Of a stretch of DNA of 64,000 nt, positions 7,145 through 15,020 are shown in pieces. The notes beneath the pieces are model-generated. The model was given only the letters and a program-made list of their open reading frames with translations. It searched no databases and had not been told where the DNA came from. Source of the stretch: Bacteroidales bacterium UBA5349 (GTDB taxonomy: Bacteria; Bacteroidota; Bacteroidia; Bacteroidales; Tenuifilaceae); NCBI GenBank assembly GCA_002410065.1, contig DHQB01000028.1:1-64000 (forward strand), given 5' to 3'. The position numbers and the translations under genes were made by a program. Position 1 is the stretch's first letter, and each line of letters opens with the position of its first letter.

Positions 7145-9097
7145 ATGGAAAGGAAATTACTCGTTAGTGTATTCATACTTCTGGGATTCTTTTTTAATAC
7201 ACTAGGAAATCCTTATATCGATAGCTTAATGCGAGTTGAAGCAGCAGCTAAGGATGAGCTGACAAGATACAGCGCACTATACGATTTAGGCCAAGCATAT
7301 TACGACAGTGCTTATACTAAAAGCATCCACTACTTTGAGAAGGCTCTCGAAATATCAAAAAAGAGAGATGCCTGGGAGCAAGTTGCAGATATTCATCATC
7401 ATATTGCAATGATTTACTTTAATCAGGGCGAATTTAATAAATCACTTTTTGAAAATCAGAATGCCCTTTCGGTATACATTGTTCACAATGATGCCAAAGG
7501 CATAGGACACGTGAACAACAGTATTGGGGTTTTATATAAAACCTGGGGTAGATACACCAAAGCTCTCGAACATTTTTTTTTAGCACTTAATGATTTTGAA
7601 CGAATAGGTTATAGGGCAGGGATTGGAATGGCATCCAACAATATTGGACAAATATTTTTTTATCAAGAGGATTTTAAGAAGGCCATTGATTACTTTACAA
7701 TTCACTACGAGACCAGCAAAAGCGTTGGCACAGAATATTCAACCGCAGGTGCAGCAAATAATCTCGCTGCTTCTTATGTAGAACTAAACGATCACGAAAA
7801 GGCCATTAGATATTACAAAGAGGCCGCAATCATATACGATTCGTTGAAAATAGAAATTGGTGTAGCCATTATTAACGATAACATTGGGTTACTATTGGCC
7901 AAAAACAAAGATTTCGAGGGTGCACTGAAGTATCATATAGATGCAATGCAGGTATTTGAGAATATTGGCAATAAATCTAGATTAGCATATGCGCTTAATA
8001 ATATTGGTTATACATACTTCAAGTTAAACAATTACACTAAATGCGTACAACACCTTTTAAAGGGACAGAAAATAGCTGAAGAACTTAATCAACAGGAAAC
8101 GCTTAAGGAGATCTATTATAATTTAAGTCAAGTATTTGAAGCTACCCAAAAATCTTCGCAAGCATTAAGATATCATAAACTGTATACACAGCTAAAGGAC
8201 TCGCTTTACAGCGTTGAGGTAAAAGAAAATTTAAAGCAGATGGAGCTGAAGCAAGAGGCAGACAAACATTTAAGCGAATTAACATACCTGTCTGGAAAAG
8301 TTGAGCAACATCGAACGTTTATATTAATTCTATTCTTGCTTACGGTACTTTTTATATCTGTGGGCGTTATTATTATTAGGGTAATCAATAAAAGAAAATA
8401 TAGCATACAAAGCTATACCCAAGCAATTAAAGCAAACAGTATTGAGTTGGACAGGATGGCCTCCCATTATTCTTCATCCAACTCAGGTGAATTGGTAATC
8501 CTATGGCCACCCCCAAAGAGGGAGCTAAATAGCATAAAGTTTATTGAATATAATTATCGCGGAACAAAAGGAGTATTAACAGTCGCCTCAATAAAACTCC
8601 CACTTAACTACTTGATGCACCTAATTAAAAACTCTATTGATAGCCATTTTGAGAGCTACAATACAATTACAGAACAAGAAGTAGATACCATAATTAATTG
8701 CTCATTAAATGATTTAAGTAAAAATCTTTATATATCAGATAAACAGGCATCAATGTGCTCAATTATTCAGTCTGAAGGATTGAAAATTGAATTAAAGAAT
8801 AGTGCAGTTGCTTGGGTAATCATGGATAACAAAATAAGATTTATTGATCAAAGCACTGTTTTACAAAACAAGATTGATCAAAAAAGTGTTTCACAGCTAT
8901 TTTTATTGACATCAACCCTAAGCAAAACCAATCAAAGCTTTATATCATTGATTAGTTTAATTGATAAATCTTTAAAACTCATAGTTAGTAAAAGCGAAGA
9001 CACTCAAAGCGAGATCATTCGTAACACAATAGAAATTTGGTGTAACTCGGTTTCCGAAGCGTGTGAGGTTCTCTTTTCTAGAACTAAAGTGGAGTAG
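7145..9097 (+). CDS. TPR membrane protein with a degenerate PP2C/SpoIIE-like domain
   Basis: This 650-residue protein has a signal peptide (about 1-21). About seven tetratricopeptide repeats follow (about 45-370, for example NNIGQIFFYQEDFKKAIDYF), then a transmembrane helix at about 392-412 and a cytoplasmic C-terminal part. By eye that part aligns with the SpoIIE-type phosphatase encoded at 56.7-58.9 kb. The metal-binding motif YKPKDFVSGDFYW of that protein corresponds here to WPPPKRELNSIKFI (residues 454-467), and AVADCTGHG corresponds to TVASIKLPL, with Ser482 in place of the catalytic Asp. I therefore infer a pseudo-phosphatase that may bind without dephosphorylating. A terminator separates it from the ECF operon upstream. 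The TPR part is certain, the pseudo-domain is inference. Confidence 0.8.
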   Translation: MERKLLVSVFILLGFFFNTLGNPYIDSLMRVEAAAKDELTRYSALYDLGQAYYDSAYTKSIHYFEKALEISKKRDAWEQVADIHHHIAMIYFNQGEFNKSLFENQNALSVYIVHNDAKGIGHVNNSIGVLYKTWGRYTKALEHFFLALNDFERIGYRAGIGMASNNIGQIFFYQEDFKKAIDYFTIHYETSKSVGTEYSTAGAANNLAASYVELNDHEKAIRYYKEAAIIYDSLKIEIGVAIINDNIGLLLAKNKDFEGALKYHIDAMQVFENIGNKSRLAYALNNIGYTYFKLNNYTKCVQHLLKGQKIAEELNQQETLKEIYYNLSQVFEATQKSSQALRYHKLYTQLKDSLYSVEVKENLKQMELKQEADKHLSELTYLSGKVEQHRTFILILFLLTVLFISVGVIIIRVINKRKYSIQSYTQAIKANSIELDRMASHYSSSNSGELVILWPPPKRELNSIKFIEYNYRGTKGVLTVASIKLPLNYLMHLIKNSIDSHFESYNTITEQEVDTIINCSLNDLSKNLYISDKQASMCSIIQSEGLKIELKNSAVAWVIMDNKIRFIDQSTVLQNKIDQKSVSQLFLLTSTLSKTNQSFISLISLIDKSLKLIVSKSEDTQSEIIRNTIEIWCNSVSEACEVLFSRTKVE

Positions 9098-9272
9098 TAA
9101 CCAAAACTAATTTCTGTTTAACAATTTAAGGTTTACGTTAGCACTACTTATTAATTAGTTAATCAAAAACCGTTGGGTGCTCGCAATTTCTGAGCGTTAT
9201 TAAGGTATATTTGTAAATACATGATTTTACTGAAGACCAAATATCTTTTTTTATTCATCAATACAGTGTTCT
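9098..9272. promoter_or_regulatory. Intergenic region with a TAnnTTTG box for pepE
   Basis: TATATTTG at 9206-9213 matches the Bacteroidota -7 element and would start an RNA roughly 55 nt ahead of the pepE ATG. No well-spaced TTG -33 element is present. I see no gene or hairpin in the rest. Confidence 0.4.
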
Positions 9273-9977
9273 ATGAAACTACTACTCATTTCGAATTCAA
9301 CCAATGCAGGCGAAGAGTACTTGCAACACCCCAAAGAGCAAATTGAACTTTTTTTAAAAGGGATTAAAAAAGTTTTATTTCTCCCCTATGCTGCAGTAAC
9401 GTTTTCCTTTGATGATTATGAGAAAAAAGTTCAGAAGCGCTTTAGCGAGATGGGCATCGAGGTGGAGTCGCTACACAGGCAAAGAGATCCAAAAAAAGCC
9501 ATTAGAGATGCGGAAGCAATAGTAGTTGGAGGAGGTAATACTTTTAAACTATTAAAGATGATTCAGCAGCTTGATATCATCGAAACGGTTAGGTTTAAAG
9601 TTTTGGATGGAACACCATTTGTTGGTTGGAGTGCAGGTGCCAATGTGGCTTGCCCAACCATTTGTACCACCAACGATATGCCCATTGTTGAACCCGATTC
9701 CTTTAGCGCATTTAATCTTGTACGCTTTCAGATTAATCCCCACTATCTCGATGCTCATCCCGATGGACATGCAGGAGAAACACGCGAACAGCGAATAGAA
9801 GAGTATATAGCGATGGATCCTTTTTCTTATGTTGTTGGTTTACGTGAGGGCTCTATGATTTTGGTCGACGATGGGATTATTAATCTTATTGGCCCTAAAT
9901 CAGCACGCATTTTCAAGCAAGGAAGTGCACCTCATGAATATAAAGTAGGGGATGATTTTGATTTCCTTTTCGAATAG
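9273..9977 (+). CDS. pepE: Dipeptidase E (aspartyl dipeptidase, S51)
   Basis: This 234-residue cytoplasmic serine peptidase cleaves dipeptides and some tripeptides with N-terminal aspartate. The family triad Ser120-Asp135-His157, as established for Salmonella PepE, falls at exactly these positions here: Ser120 in GWSAGAN, Asp135 in CTTNDMPI and His157 in INPHYLD. The GGGNTFKLL loop, also typical, is at about 86-94. Full family length. It stands alone between a candidate -7 box and a good terminator. Confidence 0.96.
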   Translation: MKLLLISNSTNAGEEYLQHPKEQIELFLKGIKKVLFLPYAAVTFSFDDYEKKVQKRFSEMGIEVESLHRQRDPKKAIRDAEAIVVGGGNTFKLLKMIQQLDIIETVRFKVLDGTPFVGWSAGANVACPTICTTNDMPIVEPDSFSAFNLVRFQINPHYLDAHPDGHAGETREQRIEEYIAMDPFSYVVGLREGSMILVDDGIINLIGPKSARIFKQGSAPHEYKVGDDFDFLFE

Positions 9978-9996
9978 TTTATAGAATAATAAGTTT

Positions 9997-10020
9997 AAGC
10001 CGCCTAAAAGCGGCTTTTTT
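9997..10020 (+). terminator. Rho-independent terminator after pepE
   Basis: A 7-bp GC-rich stem (9997-10003 with 10010-10016) runs into a T tract to about 10021. It lies 20 bp after the pepE stop. The remaining bases to 10237 hold nothing I can identify. Confidence 0.8.
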
Positions 10021-10237
10021 TATGCGCAAGGGCCAAAAATTGATTTTAGAAATCAGTAAACTATTAAAGTGTTTGACTGTAATAATTAAGCCTAACAGCT
10101 ACTATAAGAGCACACTTGTGGGCTAAATACATTTAGATGTATTAAAAGAAGGCGCAGAGGAGATTACAATTCTTTTAAAAATGAGTTGCAACCCTTATCC
10201 CCAAGTGCCATTTAATCTAAATGCAAAGATGTTGTAA

Positions 10238-10801
10238 TTACAACAGCGGCTTGCCAAAGGGCAGTACTGTTTTTCCTGCTAAGTCGTTTATTATTATGGC
10301 TGCCATCATGTACCATGCTGCAAGCGCACAGAATATAAGTTCGTACCCTGCAACCTTGTTGAGAATAGGATAACCAAAATGGCCCAAAACAAGGAGGATA
10401 AATCCAACAAGCAATAAGCCGAAAGTAATAGTCATTGCCTTATGTACCCTAAGCGAAGCTATGAACATTATTGTTGTATAGAGAGCCCAGGCAAGCAAAT
10501 AGAAGCCTACATCTGTGGTACTTGATTGGTAAATATTAAAGTGATTAAGCATCCAAATTACCCCAAGACCTATCCAGAAACTCCCGTAGGCAGTGAATGC
10601 ACTGTACCCAAAATTATTTCCCATCTTTTGCTCCTGAAAACCTGCTATCATTTGAGCAATACCACCAAAAATAAAACCCATGGCAACTACAGGCCCCAAA
10701 CCCATGATTCCAATGTTATGGAATTGCAACAAAAGAGTAGTTAAGCCGAAGCCAGCAAGGCCTACTACTGCAGGATTCCCAATTTTCTTCTCCATTTTCA
10801 T
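10238..10801 (-). CDS. Acetate uptake transporter family protein (SatP/GPR1/FUN34/YaaH)
   Basis: This 187-residue protein has six predicted membrane helices and belongs to the family that carries acetate and succinate with protons across the inner membrane. The signature NPAVVGLAGFG near the N-terminus (about 8-18) matches the family NPAPLGLxxFG motif. The next helices carry FIFGGIAQMIAGFQE and GNNFGYSAFTAYGSFWIG, which are also typical. An internal ATG at 10795 (MEKKIGNP) is an equally possible start. No functional partner is adjacent; the B12 operon diverges from it. Confidence 0.88.
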   Translation of the reverse strand: MKMEKKIGNPAVVGLAGFGLTTLLLQFHNIGIMGLGPVVAMGFIFGGIAQMIAGFQEQKMGNNFGYSAFTAYGSFWIGLGVIWMLNHFNIYQSSTTDVGFYLLAWALYTTIMFIASLRVHKAMTITFGLLLVGFILLVLGHFGYPILNKVAGYELIFCALAAWYMMAAIIINDLAGKTVLPFGKPLL

Positions 10802-10880
10802 CTTTTTTTGTTTAAAAGCCTGCGAAGATAATACAAAAACATTAATCCATAGAAAACTCGGGCTTAAAGCCTGTTTTTCG

Positions 10881-10905
10881 AAATCAATTTCGCAGAAATT
10901 GATTT
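10881..10905. repeat. Perfect inverted repeat between satP-like gene and riboswitch
   Basis: Eleven bases (10881-10891) are repeated in perfect inversion at 10895-10905 around a GCA loop. There is no T tract, so it is not a normal terminator. It could be a dimeric-regulator site or an RNA hairpin for the divergent genes. Confidence 0.5.
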
Positions 10906-10950
10906 ATCTAATCCTTAAGTTGGAAAATAAATGCTTACTTTGTAGTTGAA

Positions 10951-11110
10951 TTCGGTTCATATTGATTAAAAGGGAATCCTGTTAAAGTCAGGAACTATCC
11001 CCGTAGCTGTAAGTTCCTTTAAGGTTTTATCAAAAATGCCACTGTCCACTATAATACCGACGGGAAGGCGATAAAACTGGAACAAGTCAGAAGACCTGCC
11101 GAACAACAAA
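10951..11110 (+). ncRNA. Cobalamin (AdoCbl) riboswitch
   Basis: The conserved blocks of the cobalamin riboswitch appear in order: AAAGGGAATCC near 10970, a CCCCGTAGCTGTAA core near 11000, the B12-box element GCCACTG at 11038-11044, GGGAAGGCG near 11061-11070 and AAGTCAGAAGACCTGCC at 11094-11110. A short hairpin (CTTTC/GAAAG around 11120-11133) behind it may belong to the expression platform. It lies about 110 nt before the first gene of a surface-protein/TonB-receptor operon, so high cobalamin should switch that operon off. Confidence 0.95.
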
Positions 11111-11218
11111 TATTCGTAGCTTTCGGGTGAAAGGCGAGTGTGTTTAATAAACCCTCCCCTACAGTTTTCTTTATTGTCCCGCGAGTTACCATTTATTAAT
11201 TTTTTAATCTATTAAGAG

Positions 11219-13543
11219 ATGAATGGTGAACTTGGATTCAGAACAATTGCAGTAAGCAATGGCGCAACTACTAATTTTTTTGTTCAAAAAATTGAACTCG
11301 TTTTATTAACATTTAGGCGACTTTCAAAAAAAAATAATTACTTCTCTTATACAAAGAAACTTACAGTGCTTACTGTCCTGGTTGTTAGCAGTTTTATAGT
11401 ATCGGCACAAAGTTACCTAACCCCTTCCGAAGGGTTTAATGCAATTGATGTATTGCCTAATTACGACATGTTTTCCTCCTTTGATGTTTACGATGGTTTG
11501 CTATATGCTAACGATGGCGATACCATACGCTGCTTTAACATGGAAACAGGAGTGGAAATTAACAAATATGGTAAGCCTTCTGATTATGCATGTTGGCCAA
11601 GTTTTGTTTCAATCTCGCCCGGTGGAACTGAGATATGGGCAGGCTTTACGAATTCGGGTAATACCGATGATCGAATTTATAGCATTAATGTAGAAACTGG
11701 TGTCTGGGTTTTGAAGGCGCTCATGCCAAGTAATTATGATTTAGATTTTCTGAATGACAAAGTTCTTGTTTCTGGTCTAAATAGTACAAACTGGTCGTAC
11801 CCCACATCTATTTTCGTTTTAGATACAGAGGGAGCAAATAATCACACAAAAATAATTGAAATAGGAGGGAATTCCGCAGGACTTGCAATCGATTCGGATG
11901 GAAACATATACTATACTTCGAGTTTTTTTGACGGTACAGCAAATGCAGTATATCGATGGAGCAGTGCAGATGTTAATGCTGTAATTAATAATCCAGAAGC
12001 AACATCCTTAACTCTGACGGATGCTACAAAACTTACAGATATCCCTAGTGGAGCTTATGACTGTGAAGTTGATGCGGGAGGAAATTTGCTGTTTAACTTT
12101 AATGATTTTTCGTCGGATAAGGTATTGGCCGTTTGGAACAAAACCCTTGGCAATGGCTACAATTTTGATACCCTGGCAGTAGCCACCGATGGAATGGATT
12201 GGCTTACAATGGTTAAATCCTGCGGAAACGTACTTGAGCCAACCGATAATACTGGTGCGTATGTGCTTTCGTGGGGGAGACCGGTAGCAAAGGTAATGCG
12301 AAGCAAGCCCCCAGTAGTTATTGAGCCCCTGGGAATAATTTCGGCCTATGAGGATGATAATAATTTGGAGATAGCCCTAAACAACCACTTTGGTGACCCT
12401 GATAATACAGAAACACTTACATACGAAATCGTTTCAAATTCTTTCGATAACGTTGCGTTAGCAAGTATTAACGAGGCAATTCTGTCTATTGATTTTATTG
12501 AGGCCGGACAAACTTCTATTGTTGTTAAAGCTACCTCTAATGGTCAATCTGTAACGGATAGATTAATTGTAGGCGTTTATCCTGAAATTATTGGTGACTA
12601 TACAATTAGTAATTTCGAAGACTTAACCCTAGAAGAGGAAAGTTATTGGAATGGCCAGGATGGTTCGGGTTGTTTTATTAGCGGATTGGCACAATTTGAG
12701 AATAGTTATTCAGAATATGGTTGGATTGGTTGGTCATACTCAAACACATCCGATATTGTTACCCCTGGATATACTAATCAGTATAGCGCAATTACAGGAG
12801 CAGGTTTTGATACCCTAGCATCTGATGGCAAGAACTATGGTGTTGCCTTCGTTTCTACCGATTGGGGAACAAATGAAACCATACCCTTACCCTTAACTTT
12901 TAGCGACAACACAGCTCATCAGGTAAAAGGATTCTATGTGACTAATAGTACCTATGCAGCCCTATCTATAGAGTATGGAGATGATTTCACTAAAAAATTT
13001 GGAGGCGAAAGTGGAAACGACCCAGATTATTTAAAACTCACAGTTTGGGGCTTAAAAGATGGCATTGAAACAGAATCCATTGAGTTCTATCTGGCCGATT
13101 ATAGGTTCAACGATAATACCAAAGATTACATTGTTAAAACATGGCAATGGATTGAGCTAAGTTCGCTTGGAAAGGTAGATTCATTAATGTTTAACCTTTC
13201 ATCAACCGACGTAGGTGATTATGGAATAAATACTCCCACATACTTCAATATTGATAATGTTTATATCGTTCCAAATGCACCTTCAGGGTTTAGTTTCGAT
13301 CCGTTGGTCATAGATGATTTTGTTATCTATCCAAATCCGTCGAATGGAGCATTTAGGATTAGAACAAATTCCAACGAAAATCTTGTGATAAGCATTTATA
13401 ATATCAATGGAATATTGGTTTACAAGAACGTGAGTTATCAAAATAATGATCTAATTGATATTAGCAAACAGGCAAAAGGCAACTACTTTGTTAAAATCAG
13501 TACAACACACATAAGCCATACTAAATCAATTATAGTTTATTAG
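11219..13543 (+). CDS. T9SS-secreted propeller-DUF4465 protein of the cobalamin operon
   Basis: This is the first gene behind the riboswitch and encodes 774 residues. After a hydrophobic signal (KKLTVLTVLVVSSFIVSAQ, about 47-65) comes a beta-propeller-like region at about 70-365 (FDVYDGLLYANDGDTIRCFN, SAGLAIDSDGNIYY). An Ig/cadherin-like module follows at about 370-460. A DUF4465 domain is at about 465-690 (FEDLTLEEESYWNGQDGSG, YFNIDNVYIV), and a T9SS type A sorting domain closes the protein (FVIYPNPSNGAFRI). Propellers (BtuG) and DUF4465-like proteins (BtuH) are separate B12-binding surface proteins in Bacteroides; here both appear in one chain. The start is uncertain: no ATG lies closer to the signal, so either the signal peptide has a long n-region or a non-standard start is used. 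Confidence 0.82.
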   Translation: MNGELGFRTIAVSNGATTNFFVQKIELVLLTFRRLSKKNNYFSYTKKLTVLTVLVVSSFIVSAQSYLTPSEGFNAIDVLPNYDMFSSFDVYDGLLYANDGDTIRCFNMETGVEINKYGKPSDYACWPSFVSISPGGTEIWAGFTNSGNTDDRIYSINVETGVWVLKALMPSNYDLDFLNDKVLVSGLNSTNWSYPTSIFVLDTEGANNHTKIIEIGGNSAGLAIDSDGNIYYTSSFFDGTANAVYRWSSADVNAVINNPEATSLTLTDATKLTDIPSGAYDCEVDAGGNLLFNFNDFSSDKVLAVWNKTLGNGYNFDTLAVATDGMDWLTMVKSCGNVLEPTDNTGAYVLSWGRPVAKVMRSKPPVVIEPLGIISAYEDDNNLEIALNNHFGDPDNTETLTYEIVSNSFDNVALASINEAILSIDFIEAGQTSIVVKATSNGQSVTDRLIVGVYPEIIGDYTISNFEDLTLEEESYWNGQDGSGCFISGLAQFENSYSEYGWIGWSYSNTSDIVTPGYTNQYSAITGAGFDTLASDGKNYGVAFVSTDWGTNETIPLPLTFSDNTAHQVKGFYVTNSTYAALSIEYGDDFTKKFGGESGNDPDYLKLTVWGLKDGIETESIEFYLADYRFNDNTKDYIVKTWQWIELSSLGKVDSLMFNLSSTDVGDYGINTPTYFNIDNVYIVPNAPSGFSFDPLVIDDFVIYPNPSNGAFRIRTNSNENLVISIYNINGILVYKNVSYQNNDLIDISKQAKGNYFVKISTTHISHTKSIIVY

Positions 13544-13549
13544 GCCAAT

Positions 13550-13584
13550 AAAAAGGGGGTGAAAGAATCCTTCCCCCTTTTTTT
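13550..13584 (+). terminator. Terminator-like hairpin inside the cobalamin operon
   Basis: Five A and five G (13550-13559) pair with CCCCC and a run of seven T (13573-13584) across a 13-nt loop. It sits between the first and second genes of the operon, only 16 bp ahead of the second start. It may act as a partial terminator that sets a higher level for the first gene. Confidence 0.6.
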
Positions 13585-13600
13585 AATTTGTTTTTGAAGT

Positions 13601-15019
13601 ATGAAAACTAGATTTTTAGCACTTACTATTGTATTGCTTATAGCTAATTTAGTGAAAGCACAATATATTTCCGAGGTTCTGGAGTATAAACCAGCACCTG
13701 GGCAGCTTACTAATTCAGCCCCATGGGGGATTCCTAATTCAGCAAATTCTATAGTTGGCGTCATTACTGGCTCCATGTGCTTGGGTGCCTTTGGGGGCTA
13801 TGTTATATTTAAATTTGAAAATCCAGTGGAGAATCACCCTGAAAATCCTTTTGGGGTTGATTTTACCATTTTTGGAAACCCGTTAAATAATTTTGCTGAA
13901 CAGGGTATCGTTTCCGTAATGAAGGATGAAAATGGGAATGGGTTACCCGATGATACTTGGTATGAGCTGGCTGGGAGCGACTATTTTTTTTCATCCACAA
14001 TAAAAGGCTATGAAGTAACATACATCAATCCAAACCAAACTACAGCTGCCAATGTTCCGTGGGCTGATAACTATGGAAATTCAGGCTTTGTTTTGGCAAA
14101 TAGCTTTCATGATCAGCCCTATTACCCATTGGCAGATTTGTTTCCCGATGTAAACTCCACAGAGTACACTCTTTCGGGAACACTTGTTGCCGATGAGGTA
14201 ATGCAAACCACAGCATCCAATTTCGACTCGTACCGTAAGGCTTTTGGCTATGCTGATAATCAAATACGGGGAACAGCTCCTTATACCGTACCCGATAATC
14301 CATATACCCCCGAAGCTGAAAATTCTGGGGGAGATGCTTTTGATATTAGCTGGGCAGTTAATGAGTATGGTGAGTATGTTGATTTAGATGTTATCCATTT
14401 TGTAAAGGTACATACTGCCGTGCTTGCCGATGCAGGCTGGTTAGGCGAAATATCAACAGAAATTACCGGCGCTGTGGCCGTAACTCCAAACATCCCTATA
14501 ACCGGGGTAGTTGATATGGTTGTAATAAAAAGCTTACCTGATACAATAAAGGGCGAGAGTTTCCAGCTCGAAGCCTTTGCTTTTCATAAGGGCCGAAGGG
14601 ATTTAGACAAAACTATTGTCTGGACAACCAACCTCGAAGGGGCATGGGTAAACAGTGACAACTTGCTTACATACACAACCTCTGGTGAAATAGCGTTAAC
14701 CGCCTCTATTGCAGATATGCCTGAAATTATGGCAACTGCTTCAACTGTACTCGTCCATAATGGCAACTCCTCTTCTATACTTGGTAGCCAAAGGTCTAAC
14801 ATTACACTTTATCCTAATCCGGCTTCTGACCATATTTTTATAAAAGGAGCAGAACATGCAAGTATTGAAATATACAGCATTACCGGGAATAGGATATTAC
14901 AAAAATTAGACTACTCCGATAATCAGCCATTATCAATCGCCAATTTAGCAAATGGAGTTTACATTATAAAAGTTCAGGCACAGAACCTTAGTAAAGCCGT
15001 TCGATTTATAAAAAAATAG
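13601..15019 (+). CDS. T9SS-secreted surface protein of the cobalamin operon
   Basis: This 472-residue protein has a signal peptide (MKTRFLALTIVLLIANLVKAQ). The main domain at about 22-285 is of a type seen in Bacteroidota surface proteins next to BtuB genes (GAFGGYVIFKFENPV, DFTIFGNPLNNFAEQGIVSV, DENGNGLPDDTWYELAGSDY). An Ig-like (Big-type) module is at about 290-375 and the C-terminus is a T9SS type A sorting domain (NITLYPNPASDHIFIKG). It is likely displayed on the cell surface and works with the TonB receptor whose ATG follows its stop by 1 bp. Its precise role, cobalamin binding or other, is not known to me. Confidence 0.78.
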   Translation: MKTRFLALTIVLLIANLVKAQYISEVLEYKPAPGQLTNSAPWGIPNSANSIVGVITGSMCLGAFGGYVIFKFENPVENHPENPFGVDFTIFGNPLNNFAEQGIVSVMKDENGNGLPDDTWYELAGSDYFFSSTIKGYEVTYINPNQTTAANVPWADNYGNSGFVLANSFHDQPYYPLADLFPDVNSTEYTLSGTLVADEVMQTTASNFDSYRKAFGYADNQIRGTAPYTVPDNPYTPEAENSGGDAFDISWAVNEYGEYVDLDVIHFVKVHTAVLADAGWLGEISTEITGAVAVTPNIPITGVVDMVVIKSLPDTIKGESFQLEAFAFHKGRRDLDKTIVWTTNLEGAWVNSDNLLTYTTSGEIALTASIADMPEIMATASTVLVHNGNSSSILGSQRSNITLYPNPASDHIFIKGAEHASIEIYSITGNRILQKLDYSDNQPLSIANLANGVYIIKVQAQNLSKAVRFIKK

Positions 15020-15020
15020 T

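Noticed and set aside
10680..10949. 89-codon plus-strand frame running into the riboswitch leader
   Set aside because: It is antisense to the transporter gene, has no domain and crosses the inverted repeat.
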